In this document: piece by piece, positions 1 through 9,026 of the stretch
Layout: each line of letters opens with the position of its first letter
Position numbering within the stretch: the stretch's first letter is position 1
Assembly (NCBI RefSeq): GCF_027489515.1
Contig: NZ_JAIXZS010000026.1
Location: 1-64,000 of the forward strand
Reading direction: 5' to 3'
DNA length: 64,000 nucleotides
Source of the DNA: Novosphingobium sp.
GTDB lineage: Bacteria; Pseudomonadota; Alphaproteobacteria; Sphingomonadales; Sphingomonadaceae
The notes under the pieces: generated by a model
The model's database searches: none
What the model was told of the DNA's origin: nothing
The model's input: only the letters and a program-made list of their open reading frames with translations
Program-made: the position numbers and the translations under genes

Positions 1-400
1 CGTCCGCGACCCCGCCGCCCTCTGTCAAAACCCATAAAAACCAATAAACCTTCGTTCCGCCCCTGCTTTCCTGGGTGCCGCAAGCCGGACGCGGCTGCCG
101 ACGGCACAACAAGGGAAATTCGCGAGACTCTGCTCGCCTGATCCTCTGCAATTAAGACTATAGCCAACAAACGCTTCAAGAGCGAACGGATTCGTTGGCA
201 CCGGGCACACGGGCTTGGATGACTGTTGCCTTTGTGCCATGCGGCCGCGGCTCTTGCCCTTGGCGGACAGTTTGGGCAATGGAGGCGGCCATGCCCCTGG
301 TTTCCTGTCCTGCGGTCCTTTGGCCCGGCGCGTGCGCCCCGCCCGACTTCAGCCCGCCGCACAACCGGTAGGCCAACAAAGGCGAAAGAGAGGTTGCCCA
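1..400. other. Left-edge non-coding stretch
   Basis: No convincing gene is visible here. The open frames on either strand have no recognisable domain and look like GC-driven chance frames. The right end supplies the ribosome-binding sequence (AAAGAGAGG, 388-393 region) of the DUF442 gene that starts at 401. An AT-richer patch around 145-180 could hold its promoter, but no clear -35/-10 pair can be assigned. Confidence 0.5.
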
Positions 401-835
401 ATGTTCCGCAAGATCGATGACAAGACCTATGCCAGCCCGCAGATCGAGGTGGCTGATGTTGCCGAGGCTGTCGCTCTGGGTGTGGGTTTCATCATCAACA
501 ACCGGCCCGAGGACGAATCGCCGGACCAGACGCCAGGCGCCGAAATCGAAGCCGCAGCCAGCGCCGCCGGCATCGGCTATGTCGCGATTCCGGTGACCCA
601 TGCGGGCTTCTCGATGCCGCAGGTCGAGGCCATGCAGGCCGCGCTCGATGCAGCGGGTGACAAGCCGGTTCTCGCCTATTGCCGCTCCGGCACGCGCTCC
701 ACCCTGCTCTGGGCACTTGCGCAGGCGCGCATGGGCATGGCGCCCGATGCGATCGCCGCGCATGCCGCGGGTGCGGGCTATGATGTAAGCCCGATCATGC
801 CGCAGCTCGATTTCCTCGCCGCGCAGGCCCGCTGA
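401..835 (+). CDS. DUF442/TIGR01244-family phosphatase- or sulfurtransferase-like protein
   Basis: A 144-residue protein of the DUF442 (beta-lactamase hydrolase-like, TIGR01244) family, which adopts a dual-specificity-phosphatase-like fold with a rhodanese-like active loop. The loop is visible as CRSGTRS near residues 92-98, with the catalytic Cys followed by the Arg that would bind the oxyanion. The N-terminal part reads like family members (FRKIDDKTYASPQ, then NNRPEDE). The physiological substrate is not known; members are linked to sulfide metabolism or protein phosphatase chemistry. The start at 401 is chosen because a purine-rich ribosome-binding site lies just upstream and the family similarity begins there; the frame is open further upstream to 215. 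The next gene begins 15 bp downstream. Confidence 0.85.
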   Translation: MFRKIDDKTYASPQIEVADVAEAVALGVGFIINNRPEDESPDQTPGAEIEAAASAAGIGYVAIPVTHAGFSMPQVEAMQAALDAAGDKPVLAYCRSGTRSTLLWALAQARMGMAPDAIAAHAAGAGYDVSPIMPQLDFLAAQAR

Positions 836-850
836 GTTCGGCGACCGTCG

Positions 851-1291
851 ATGTCTTCGCTCGAGGCCCTGCTGGCCCTGCCCGGTGCCGCGATCGCCTT
901 GCAGGCGGCCGGTTCCCTGATCGCGGTTCTCCTCGTCTTCCTGCTTGTGCGCGCACTCGACTTGGGCGGCGACGTCAGGATCACGGATGAAGCCGAAGCA
1001 CGTGCACTCGCCGAAGCAGCGCGCTGCGGGTTCGAACCGGTCGAGGTCGCGCTCGACCGGGCGCGGATCGGTGCGCTGCTGCGCAACCGGGCGGGCGAAG
1101 TCATGTTGATCCGCCGCCACGGCGCCCGCTTCGCCGCCCGCGTCCTGTCCTCGCATGCCGGGGTGCGGCTTGATCGCGGCTTCCTGACGCTCTCGACGGA
1201 CGATGCCCATTTTGGCAGCATCACGCTCGATCTGGGCGAGAAGGCGCAAGTCTGGGCCGCCAGCCTGCGCCGACTGGGGGCCCGCAAATGA
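851..1291 (+). CDS. Small membrane-anchored protein of unknown function
   Basis: A 146-residue protein with one clear hydrophobic segment near residues 12-35 (rich in L, V, A and ending LLVRALDL), followed by a soluble C-terminal part of about 105 residues that would lie on one side of the inner membrane. I do not recognise a domain in the soluble part. It sits 15 bp after the DUF442 gene and its stop overlaps the next start in an ATGA arrangement (1288-1291), so the three genes probably form one transcription unit and this protein may work with the membrane hydroxylase that follows. Function is not assigned. Confidence 0.7.
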   Translation: MSSLEALLALPGAAIALQAAGSLIAVLLVFLLVRALDLGGDVRITDEAEARALAEAARCGFEPVEVALDRARIGALLRNRAGEVMLIRRHGARFAARVLSSHAGVRLDRGFLTLSTDDAHFGSITLDLGEKAQVWAASLRRLGARK

Positions 1292-2277
1292 CCGATTTTC
1301 TTGCACCCCTGCTGGCCGCGCTCAGCCAGCCGATCAGCCAGCCGATCGATGTGATCGCTTATGCCGTGCCGGTGTTCGTCGCGATGATCCTGATCGAGAT
1401 CGCCTGGGCGCGCCGCCACGCGCCCGAAGCCTACGAACCGCGCGACATGCTGACTTCGCTGCTGATGGGCCTCGGCAGCACGATCGCGGGCGCGCTCGTC
1501 GCCGGCCTGATCTATGCGGCAGCCATGTGGCTCTATGCGCACCGCGTGGCGACCGTGCCGTATGCCTGGTGGTCGTGGATCGCGGTGCTGCTGCTTGATG
1601 ACTTCAACTACTACTGGGCGCATCGCACTGGCCACCGCGTGCGCTGGTTCTGGGCGGCGCACGTCAATCACCACACCAGCCAGCACTACAACCTGAGCAC
1701 CGCCCTGCGGCAGACCTGGACCGGGTTCCTCGCGCTGTCTTTCACCTTCCGCATCTGGCCGGCCTTCTTCGGGGTCCCCCCGGAAATGCTGCTAACCGCA
1801 GGAGCGGCCAACACGGTGGGCCAGTTCTGGATCCACACCGAGGCCGTGCGGCGCATGCCGGCGTGGTTCGAGTGGATCTTCAACACCCCCTCGCACCACC
1901 GCGTCCACCACGCGACCAATCCGCTCTATCTCGACCGCAACTATGCCGGCGTGTTCATGTTCTGGGACCGCCTGTTCGGCACCTTCCAGCCCGAACTCGA
2001 CGAGGAACCGGCGCACTACGGCGTGATCCGGCAACTGGGCACCTTCCATCTGCTCCACAGCGTGTTCCACGAATGGAAGGGCATCGCGCAGGACTTCGTG
2101 ACGGCGCCCTGGCGCTACAAGCTGGCCTATCTCGTCCGCGAACCCGGCTGGAGCCATGATGGCAGCCGCGATACCAGCGATGCCATCCGCGCGCGCTGGC
2201 GGGAGTGCAGCGGGCACCTAGCGTCCGATGAGCCCCAGCGCATGCCGGATGAAGGCGTCGCGGTCAGCCACCCATAA
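1288..2277 (+). CDS. Sterol desaturase / fatty acid hydroxylase superfamily protein
   Basis: A 329-residue integral membrane di-iron enzyme of the fatty acid hydroxylase superfamily (PF04116). The histidine clusters that ligate the iron pair are present: HRTGH near residue 112, HVNHH near 127 and HRVHH near 203, with additional conserved histidines. Several hydrophobic segments precede the first cluster. Family members oxidise alkyl chains of sterols, fatty acids, carotenoids or alkylglycerols in the membrane; the substrate here cannot be read from sequence. Translation is coupled to the preceding gene by a 4-nt overlap. The last 60 bp overlap, tail to tail, the convergent lipoprotein gene on the other strand, so the final 20 residues are encoded opposite another coding sequence. 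Confidence 0.9.
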   Translation: MTDFLAPLLAALSQPISQPIDVIAYAVPVFVAMILIEIAWARRHAPEAYEPRDMLTSLLMGLGSTIAGALVAGLIYAAAMWLYAHRVATVPYAWWSWIAVLLLDDFNYYWAHRTGHRVRWFWAAHVNHHTSQHYNLSTALRQTWTGFLALSFTFRIWPAFFGVPPEMLLTAGAANTVGQFWIHTEAVRRMPAWFEWIFNTPSHHRVHHATNPLYLDRNYAGVFMFWDRLFGTFQPELDEEPAHYGVIRQLGTFHLLHSVFHEWKGIAQDFVTAPWRYKLAYLVREPGWSHDGSRDTSDAIRARWRECSGHLASDEPQRMPDEGVAVSHP

Positions 2278-3687
2278 CATGTCATCGGCAAGGCGTGGGT
2301 TGGCGTAGGTCCAGCCGTCGGCGGAATAGGCCTTGCTGAAGGTGCCGCGTGTGCCGAACGCCAGCGAAACCGCGCGCTGCTCGCCTTTAAGGGTGAGGCC
2401 CTCGCCCGCGATCGTTGCCGTGCCCGGTTGGAAGCCCCGCCCCCATGGGCGGAGCGCAAAGACGTAGGGCTCGCTCCGAAAGCTGCGGACGTCTGTATTG
2501 AAGAAGACCGAGAGATAAACCTGATCCAGCACCCCGAGCGGCGCGGAAGGCATGCGCCACTCGGAAGTCGCGATCACCGGCCAGGGGTAATGCTGCGGGT
2601 TGCCGTAGAGGATCTCGCTGCGCAGATCGACGAGCGCCTCGCGCGGCTCCTGAAGCGGCGCCATCCGCTCGATCCTGAGGTTGTTCGACCAGGTGAACCC
2701 GAACGAAGTCGCGTCGATCAGGGGCATCGCCGAAGGCGGCCCCTGACCGGGCGCGTTCGAGACTGTCACGTTCTCGTAGATCCGCAGGTAGGCCTTGTCC
2801 TTCAGCTGGTGCCCGCTCGCGATATTGCTCCAGCCCTTCTGCCCCTGCCAGCGCACATTGCGGAAGTGCGAAACCAGCGTGCCGTTGATGTAGGTGCTGT
2901 GCTCCTGATCGGCCGCGGTGCCCACGTTGCCTGTGATCTCGCTGTCTTCGGCATAGAGCATGGTCTCCCCGCTCGGCGCGAAGATCGCGTTCTTGCCGCC
3001 GAACAGTTTCGCGCGCCGGATGACCGCAGTGAACAGACCCGGCGGCGCGCCGCCGTAGGTTTCGAGATGCACCGCCCCCATCGGCTGGATCGCGCCGGGG
3101 AAATCGAGCTCGATATCGCGCATCTCGAAATGGATGCGGGCACGGCCCATCTCCAGCGCTCGGATCCTGAGAACAGCCCATTGGTCGCCGCTGCGGAAGG
3201 TGACGCGTGCCCCGGGCTCCGATGAGCGGAAGATGTACTGCGTGCCGTCCAGATTGCCGACAATGTCCGGCAGGCTCGGCGCAAAGGGATAGACGCAGGG
3301 CCGTTCGGCCCGGTCGCGCGCTTCGTAGACGAACTCGAGGCCGCCCTCAGCCCGCCCATAGAGCGAGGCGACATCGTTGCCCTGATAGACCTCGCGCCCT
3401 GCCGCCTGCGAGGCATCGCACTTCACGAAGAAGCGGTTTGCGGGCCGGCGCAGGCCCTGCATCGGCATGTAGAACGGATAGCTCGCATCGTGCGCGGCAT
3501 AGCCGGCCGGGGTGGTCGGCGGCGGCAAGTCCGGCGGGACCACGGGTTGCAGCGGCGGCAACCCAGGCTGCTGCGCGGCGCCAGGGCCGCGCGATGCCGT
3601 CTGCGCGTTCGATTCGCTGCCGAGCCCGCTGCAGCCGATGGTGCCGAGGACCGCGAGGCCGGCGGCCAACCGAAGGGGTAGTCTCAT
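2218..3687 (-). CDS. Predicted lipoprotein, possibly beta-helical, third gene of the wecBC unit
   Basis: A 489-residue secreted protein. The start at 3687 is preferred over the longer frame because GGAAGGA lies at the correct distance and the first 21 residues form a lipoprotein-type signal (MRLPLRL, hydrophobic core, ending TIGC, a non-canonical lipobox). A Pro/Gln-rich linker of about 40 residues follows. The remainder is rich in short beta-prone stretches and Asn/Gly turns, which suggests a right-handed beta-helix like those of polysaccharide lyases or epimerases; I see no catalytic signature and this fold is inference. It starts 40 bp after wecC ends, so it is probably co-transcribed with wecB-wecC and may bind or process a ManNAcA-containing polymer at the cell surface. 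Confidence 0.7.
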   Translation of the reverse strand: MRLPLRLAAGLAVLGTIGCSGLGSESNAQTASRGPGAAQQPGLPPLQPVVPPDLPPPTTPAGYAAHDASYPFYMPMQGLRRPANRFFVKCDASQAAGREVYQGNDVASLYGRAEGGLEFVYEARDRAERPCVYPFAPSLPDIVGNLDGTQYIFRSSEPGARVTFRSGDQWAVLRIRALEMGRARIHFEMRDIELDFPGAIQPMGAVHLETYGGAPPGLFTAVIRRAKLFGGKNAIFAPSGETMLYAEDSEITGNVGTAADQEHSTYINGTLVSHFRNVRWQGQKGWSNIASGHQLKDKAYLRIYENVTVSNAPGQGPPSAMPLIDATSFGFTWSNNLRIERMAPLQEPREALVDLRSEILYGNPQHYPWPVIATSEWRMPSAPLGVLDQVYLSVFFNTDVRSFRSEPYVFALRPWGRGFQPGTATIAGEGLTLKGEQRAVSLAFGTRGTFSKAYSADGWTYANPRLADDMLWVADRDAFIRHALGLIGR

Positions 3688-3727
3688 GGCGATCCTTCCG
3701 GCCACGGGCAGGTTCGCCCGAATCAGT

Positions 3728-5047
3728 TCAGCTCGCGAGCCGGAGCGCGGTACCGGCGGTCTCCGCATCCGGCTGATCAGGCCAGATGCCGCGCGTATCG
3801 TAGACGATCTTGCCGCTGCGTTCAGCGAGTGGGACGACCTTGAACACATCGTGATCGACCAGCACGATCAGCAGGTCGCAGGTCTCTAGCGCATCGTCGA
3901 GGTCGATCTGGCTCGCGCCGGTGTCGGTGAACTCGACCGGCAGGGCATTGGCATAGGGCTCCACGATGCTCACGCGAGGGCCGTACTTGCGCGCGATCCG
4001 TGCCGCCACGAAACGCGCCGGGCTCTCACGGAAGTCGTCGATATTGGCTTTGAAGGCGAGGCCGAGGCAGGCAATCCGCGCATCGGGATGAGCCTCGATC
4101 AGCTCGGTGGCCCGCGCGATCACGTGGTGCATCTTCTGGTCGTTGACCCCGCGCGCGGTGCGGATCAGCGGCGTATCCTCGGGCGCGCTTGCCACGATGA
4201 ACCAGGGGTCGACTGCAATGCAGTGCCCGCCCACACCCGGGCCCGGCTGCAGGATGTTGACGCGCGGATGGCGGTTGGCCAGCCGGATCACTTCCCACAC
4301 ATCAAGGCCCATGCGGTCCGACACGATGGAAAGCTCGTTGGCAAAAGCGATGTTCACGTCGCGGTAGGCGTTCTCGACCAGCTTGGTCATTTCGGCACTA
4401 CGCGCGTCGGTCGTCACGCAGGTGCCGCGCACGAATCGCTTGTAGAAGGCGAGCGCCTTGCGCGCGCAGCGCGGGGTAATGCCGCCGATCGAGCGGTCGT
4501 TGTTGGTGAGTTCTTCCAGAATGCGGCCCGGAAGCACGCGCTCGGGGCAATAGGCGATCGAGACATCGGGCGTCTCGCGGGTCAGGCCGGGGAACTTGAG
4601 ATCGGGGCGCAGGCCCGCCATGAGGTCGCGCATTGCATCGGTCGTGCCGACGGGGCTGGTCGATTCGAGGATTACGACGTCGCCGGGCTTGAGCACGCCC
4701 GCCACCTCGCTGGCAGCCGCCTGTACGTAGGAGATGTCTGGCGTGTGGTGGCCGTCCTTGGCGAACGGCGTCGGCACCGCGATCACGAAAACGTCGGCGG
4801 GTTCGATCTGGGTCGAGGCACGCAGCAGGCCGCGCTGCACCACGCCCTGCACCAACCCGTCGAGATCGACTTCCTCGATATGGATTTCGCCGCGGTTGAT
4901 CGTATCGACAACGCTCTGCGTCACATCGAGCCCGAGCACCGGGCAGCCCGAGCGGGCGATGATCGCGGCCGTGGGAAGTCCGATATAGCCAAGGCCGACA
5001 ACACAGACCTGCGGCTTCTGATCGCCGTTTCCGATTTTAGCGGACAT
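3728..5047 (-). CDS. wecC: UDP-N-acetyl-D-mannosamine dehydrogenase
   Basis: A 439-residue member of the UDP-glucose/GDP-mannose dehydrogenase family. It oxidises UDP-ManNAc twice with NAD+ to UDP-ManNAcA in the cytoplasm. The Rossmann motif GLGYIGLPTA is near residue 18, and the catalytic-cysteine motif GVGGHCIAVDPWF, diagnostic for the WecC/TviB-type branch, is near residue 270. The C-terminal UDP-binding domain contains LGLAFKANIDDFRESPA. The start overlaps the end of wecB by 11 bp, giving translational coupling with the enzyme that makes its substrate. Length matches the family (about 420-440). It could act on UDP-GlcNAc in some relatives, but the neighbour supports ManNAc. Confidence 0.92.
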   Translation of the reverse strand: MSAKIGNGDQKPQVCVVGLGYIGLPTAAIIARSGCPVLGLDVTQSVVDTINRGEIHIEEVDLDGLVQGVVQRGLLRASTQIEPADVFVIAVPTPFAKDGHHTPDISYVQAAASEVAGVLKPGDVVILESTSPVGTTDAMRDLMAGLRPDLKFPGLTRETPDVSIAYCPERVLPGRILEELTNNDRSIGGITPRCARKALAFYKRFVRGTCVTTDARSAEMTKLVENAYRDVNIAFANELSIVSDRMGLDVWEVIRLANRHPRVNILQPGPGVGGHCIAVDPWFIVASAPEDTPLIRTARGVNDQKMHHVIARATELIEAHPDARIACLGLAFKANIDDFRESPARFVAARIARKYGPRVSIVEPYANALPVEFTDTGASQIDLDDALETCDLLIVLVDHDVFKVVPLAERSGKIVYDTRGIWPDQPDAETAGTALRLAS

Positions 5048-6158
5048 TCCCCAAGAGCTCCACGATACGCCGCGCGGCGTGCCCGTCCCCGAAGGGATTG
5101 TGCGCGCGCGCCATGGCCGAATAGGCAGCCTTATCGTCGAGCAGAGTAAAGATTTCGGAAACTATGCGCGCGGTGTCGGTGCCGACGAGCCGCGCGGTGC
5201 CGGCTTCGACGCCTTCGGGGCGCTCGGTCGTCTCGCGCATCACGAGCACCGGCTTGCCGAGCGCGGGGGCTTCCTCCTGCACCCCGCCGCTGTCGGTCAG
5301 CATGATTTCGGCAAGGCCCAGCAGGCGGGCGAAATGGGGGTAGTCGAGCGGCTCGATCAGCGCGACATTGGCCAGGCCGCCGAGCGCGCCTTCCATCACC
5401 TTGCGGACATTGGGGTTGGGGTGGACCGGGAAGATCAGCGCCACGTCTGCACGCGCTGCAATCTGCCGGATCGCCTCGGCAATCGCTTCGAGGCCGCCAC
5501 CGAAGTTTTCGCGCCGATGGCTGGTGACACCGATGATCCGCTTGCCGGCAAATCGTGATTCCAGTTCGGCGAGGCCGCTAGCGAGCGCCGGCTCGGCTTC
5601 GATTCGCGCGCTCACCCACTGCAGCGCATCGATCACGGTATTGCCCGTCACGTGGATAGCATCGGCGGCCACATTCTCGGCCCGCAGCGCTCCCGCCGAA
5701 GTCTCGGTCGGTGCGAAATGCAGCGCCGCGATGGTGCCGATGATCTTGCGGTTCACCTCTTCAGGCCAGGGGTGATAGATATTGTGGCTGCGCAGCCCCG
5801 CCTCGACGTGCGCCACGGGAATCTTGCGGTAATAGGCCGCCAGCGCACCCGCCATCGCGGTGGCGGTATCGCCCTGCACGACCACCCAATCCGGCTTTTC
5901 GGCATCCATCACGCCGCCCAGCCCCGTGAGCAGCGCCGCCGTGAGCCCGTCGAGCGTCTGGTCCGGCTTCATCAGATCGAGATCGTGATCGGGTACGATC
6001 CCGGCAATCGCCAGCACCTGATCGAGCATGCCGCGGTGCTGCGCCGAAACGCAGGTGACCACGCGAAATGCGGGATCGGCGGCAAGCGCGTGCACCACCG
6101 GGAACATCTTGATTGCTTCCGGCCGCGTGCCGAAGACCACGAGGATTGTCTGTGTCAT
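5037..6158 (-). CDS. wecB: UDP-N-acetylglucosamine 2-epimerase (non-hydrolysing)
   Basis: A 373-residue GT-B-fold epimerase that interconverts UDP-GlcNAc and UDP-ManNAc. The N-terminus ILVVFGTRPEAIKMFPV is highly characteristic, and later family motifs are present: HVEAGLRS, the ENFGG region of the active site, and DSGGVQEEAP near the C-terminus, which binds UDP. I chose the ATG at 6158 because the conserved first strand begins directly after it; an ATG at 6170 adds four residues and neither has a strong ribosome-binding site. It heads a unit with wecC and the secreted lipoprotein, so the pathway product is likely a ManNAcA-containing surface polymer. Confidence 0.93.
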   Translation of the reverse strand: MTQTILVVFGTRPEAIKMFPVVHALAADPAFRVVTCVSAQHRGMLDQVLAIAGIVPDHDLDLMKPDQTLDGLTAALLTGLGGVMDAEKPDWVVVQGDTATAMAGALAAYYRKIPVAHVEAGLRSHNIYHPWPEEVNRKIIGTIAALHFAPTETSAGALRAENVAADAIHVTGNTVIDALQWVSARIEAEPALASGLAELESRFAGKRIIGVTSHRRENFGGGLEAIAEAIRQIAARADVALIFPVHPNPNVRKVMEGALGGLANVALIEPLDYPHFARLLGLAEIMLTDSGGVQEEAPALGKPVLVMRETTERPEGVEAGTARLVGTDTARIVSEIFTLLDDKAAYSAMARAHNPFGDGHAARRIVELLGNVR

Positions 6159-6213
6159 GACCCGCGCCATACCATCAGCCGGTTAAGGGGCGCATAATCA
6201 CGCCCCTCAAGTT

Positions 6214-7200
6214 TCAGATGGACGGCATCTGCTGGCTGGAACAATGGAACCCGCCGCCTCCCGCGAGCACCGCATCGGCCATCAGTCCGATCACCGCGTG
6301 CCTCGGGAACAGTTCGGCAATGGCGGCGACGCCATCCTCGTCATGCTGCGTACCGAACACCGGCACGATCACCACGTTGTTGGCAATGACGAAGTTCATG
6401 TAGCTGGCCGGCTGGATCATGCCGCCCCATTCGACGAGTCCCGGCGACGGGACCTCCACCACCTCCACGCCGAAATCCCGCGCCCGTGCCGCCGCATCGG
6501 CATAGATCGCGGCGTTGGGATCGTCCGGACCCGTTGCGCGAGGGAGCGCCAGCCGGCTCGGCGCCACGAAGCGGGCCAGATTGTCGACATGACCATCAGT
6601 ATGATCGTTGATGAGGCCATCCCCGAGCCAGAGCACGCGGTCGTAGCCGAGATCGCGCGCCAGCCGCGCTTCGAGATCGGCCTTGCTCAGCGCAGGGTTC
6701 CGGTTCGGATTGAGCAGGCACTGCGCCGTGGTCGCAACGAGCCCCGTCCCGTCACCATCGAGCGCGCCGCCTTCGAGGATCCAGTCGCAGCGATCGGCAG
6801 CGAGGCCTGCGCTGGCGGCAAGGTCTGCGCCGATGGCCTCGTCACCCGGCATCAGGTACTTGCCGCCCCAGCCGTTGAAACCGAATAGCCGCGCGCAGCG
6901 CTGCTCCCCGCCGCAGACGACCAGCGGCCCGGTATCGCGCAGCCAGACATCGCCATAGACCCGGCGCTCCAGCGTGACGGCGCCAGACACAAGGCTGCGC
7001 GCGCGGGCCTCGTTGGCTGCGTCGCGCACGATGAGGCGCACCTGCTGCCCGCTGTCGGCAACGGCGCTCGCAAAGGCGGCGATCTGCTCCTGCGCGGCAT
7101 CGATCACGCCGGACCATTCTTCCGCCAGATGCGGAAAACCGATCCATAGCCAGTCCTGCGGATGCCATTCAGGCGGCATCCGCAGTTCAATCGTGGTCAT
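6214..7200 (-). CDS. aguA: Agmatine deiminase family protein
   Basis: A 328-residue member of the PAD_porph family (PF04371), which hydrolyses agmatine to N-carbamoylputrescine and ammonia in polyamine formation. The nucleophilic cysteine lies in the C-terminal GGGGFHC motif (Cys320). The acidic segment EGGALDGDG and the His/Asp motif NDHTDGHVDNLARF, which holds the guanidine group, are both present. The start at 7200 is chosen because family homology begins directly after it (MPPEWHPQDWLWIGFPH). It lies 4 bp after the stop of the M28 peptidase, so the two are probably translated from one message, although no biochemical link between them is obvious. Confidence 0.9.
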   Translation of the reverse strand: MTTIELRMPPEWHPQDWLWIGFPHLAEEWSGVIDAAQEQIAAFASAVADSGQQVRLIVRDAANEARARSLVSGAVTLERRVYGDVWLRDTGPLVVCGGEQRCARLFGFNGWGGKYLMPGDEAIGADLAASAGLAADRCDWILEGGALDGDGTGLVATTAQCLLNPNRNPALSKADLEARLARDLGYDRVLWLGDGLINDHTDGHVDNLARFVAPSRLALPRATGPDDPNAAIYADAAARARDFGVEVVEVPSPGLVEWGGMIQPASYMNFVIANNVVIVPVFGTQHDEDGVAAIAELFPRHAVIGLMADAVLAGGGGFHCSSQQMPSI

Positions 7201-7204
7201 GGCT

Positions 7205-8896
7205 TTACTTGCCCTTCGTTTCAGCCAGGCTCTTGTCGCGGATGGCGCGGAACTCGTCGTTCGGGTGCCAGTTGGGCCAAAGGGCGCTGTCAGCAAGCTC
7301 GCGGCCGAGCCGGTAGAACAGCTTCACATCCTGCTTCATGCCAGACATGTCCCAGCTTTCCTCGTATTCGTCACTCGGCTGGTGATAGCGCACATTCGTG
7401 TAATCGTCCGAGATCGCGGTCCCGGCGGCCTTACCGCCAACAACAAGATCGGTGCCGCGCTCGACCGCGAACATCGGCACACCGCGCTTGGCAAAGCTGA
7501 AGTGGTCCGAGCGGTAGTAGTATCCGCGCTCGGGATGGTCTTCTGGGGCTTCGCTCAGCCCCATTTCGGCTTCAACCTTGTGCAGGATCGCGGTCAGCTC
7601 CGATTTGTCGCCGCCGGTCACGGTCACGTCCTTCGCCGGGCTGCCGACGGGAAGCGCATCCATGTTCACCCCGCCCACGGTCTTGGCGAGCGGAAACACC
7701 GGGTTCTGGGCATAGTATTCCGAACCGAGCAAACCCGATTCCTCCAGCGTCACCGCCAGAAACACCTGGCTGCGTGCCGCCGGGCCGGCCATCCGGCTCA
7801 TCTTCGCCAGCGCAGCCAGCGCGGCCACGCCGGTCGCGTTGTCGACCGCACCGTTGCAGATGTCATCGCCGGATGCATCGGGCTTGCAGCGCCCCAGATG
7901 ATCCCAGTGCGCGGTATAGAGCACGTATTCATCGGGCCGGGTCTTGCCGGGCAGCAAGCCCACCACATTGTGCGAATTGGCCTTCTCGATGGTGTTGTCG
8001 AACGAGAGGTTGGCCTTCAGACCAAGCGGTACCGCCTTGAAGCCCTTCGTCTGCGCCGCTGCCGTGAGCGCAGCAAGGTCCTTGCCCGCCGCCTTAAGGA
8101 TCGCTTCGGCCACGGGCTTCTGGACCCAACCATTCGCGATAGTCTGGTCCGCGCCGTCGTTGGCAGTCTGAACGAAGTGCTGCGCGCCCGACCAGCTCGA
8201 TTCGACCACCTGCCAGCCATAGGCCGCCGGGAACGTATCGTGGATGATCAGCGCGGCCGTCGCCCCCTGCCGCGCGGCTTCCTCGAACTTGTACGTCCAG
8301 CGCCCGTAATAGGTCATGCGGCGGCCGCGGAAGAGGCCGTCCTCGCCGTCCATCGCATAGTCCGGATCGTTGACGAGGATGACCGCAGTCTTCCCCTTCA
8401 TGTCGATCCCGGCATAGTCGTTCCAGCCGAGCTCCGGCGCGTTGATGCCATAGCCGACGAAGACCAGCTCGCTGTCCTTCACCTCGGTATGCGGCGTGAT
8501 CCGGTAGCTGCCAGCCACGAAATCGCTCGAAGGCTTGAACGTCAGCGCCTCCGCTCCGCCAGTGATGGTGAGCGGGCTGCGGTTCGTTCCGGTGATCGTC
8601 GCAGTCGGCACATCCTGCAGCCACGTCGGTTTGCCATCTGGCCCTGTGTTCCCCGGCTGGAGCCCCGCCGCCTTGAACCGCGCGATGATCGCATCGAGCG
8701 TCTTGGGCTCCGCTGCCGTACCCGGCCCACGCCCCTCGAACTCGTCCGAAGACAGGGTACGGATCGTGTCGCGCATCAGCGTCTCGTCGACCGGCGGCAC
8801 GGCGGGCGCGGCGTGGCTTGTCGCCAACGGCATGACCAGCGCAGCACCGCACAAGAGGGCAAGGACCCTGCGGCCCAACGACGTGCAGATTTTCAT
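7205..8896 (-). CDS. Secreted M28-family metallopeptidase with PA-type insert
   Basis: A 563-residue zinc aminopeptidase. Residues 1-29 form a Sec signal peptide ending SHA before APAVPP, so it acts in the periplasm or outside. The co-catalytic zinc ligands of M28 are recognisable in order: TAHWDHLG, NGAVDNATG, LEESGLLGSEYY and the distal histidine in SDHFSF. A protease-associated-type insert lies roughly at residues 120-230 (containing GKTAVILVNDPDY). Three in-frame ATGs are clustered at 8896-8911; 8896 is preferred because AGGA is spaced eight bases before it and the signal peptide starts cleanly. The gene diverges from glnE with 130 bp between them. Peptide substrate is unknown. Confidence 0.9.
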   Translation of the reverse strand: MKICTSLGRRVLALLCGAALVMPLATSHAAPAVPPVDETLMRDTIRTLSSDEFEGRGPGTAAEPKTLDAIIARFKAAGLQPGNTGPDGKPTWLQDVPTATITGTNRSPLTITGGAEALTFKPSSDFVAGSYRITPHTEVKDSELVFVGYGINAPELGWNDYAGIDMKGKTAVILVNDPDYAMDGEDGLFRGRRMTYYGRWTYKFEEAARQGATAALIIHDTFPAAYGWQVVESSWSGAQHFVQTANDGADQTIANGWVQKPVAEAILKAAGKDLAALTAAAQTKGFKAVPLGLKANLSFDNTIEKANSHNVVGLLPGKTRPDEYVLYTAHWDHLGRCKPDASGDDICNGAVDNATGVAALAALAKMSRMAGPAARSQVFLAVTLEESGLLGSEYYAQNPVFPLAKTVGGVNMDALPVGSPAKDVTVTGGDKSELTAILHKVEAEMGLSEAPEDHPERGYYYRSDHFSFAKRGVPMFAVERGTDLVVGGKAAGTAISDDYTNVRYHQPSDEYEESWDMSGMKQDVKLFYRLGRELADSALWPNWHPNDEFRAIRDKSLAETKGK

Positions 8897-9026
8897 CCTC
8901 ATTTTCCTCATTTGGCATGCATGGCGCCAGATCGGGCGTGGGGCGCACAGGTGGCAGAGCCCCCGCTTGCTGGCAAGCCGCACGCATGCGCTTGATCGCA
9001 CCGCGCCGACCGGGCATCGCAGCACC

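Noticed and set aside
25..279. 84-codon minus-strand frame at the window start
   Set aside because: No domain, no ribosome-binding site, and composition typical of chance frames.
6974..8995. 673-codon plus-strand frame opposite the M28 peptidase
   Set aside because: No domain recognisable and the minus strand carries all M28 zinc ligands.
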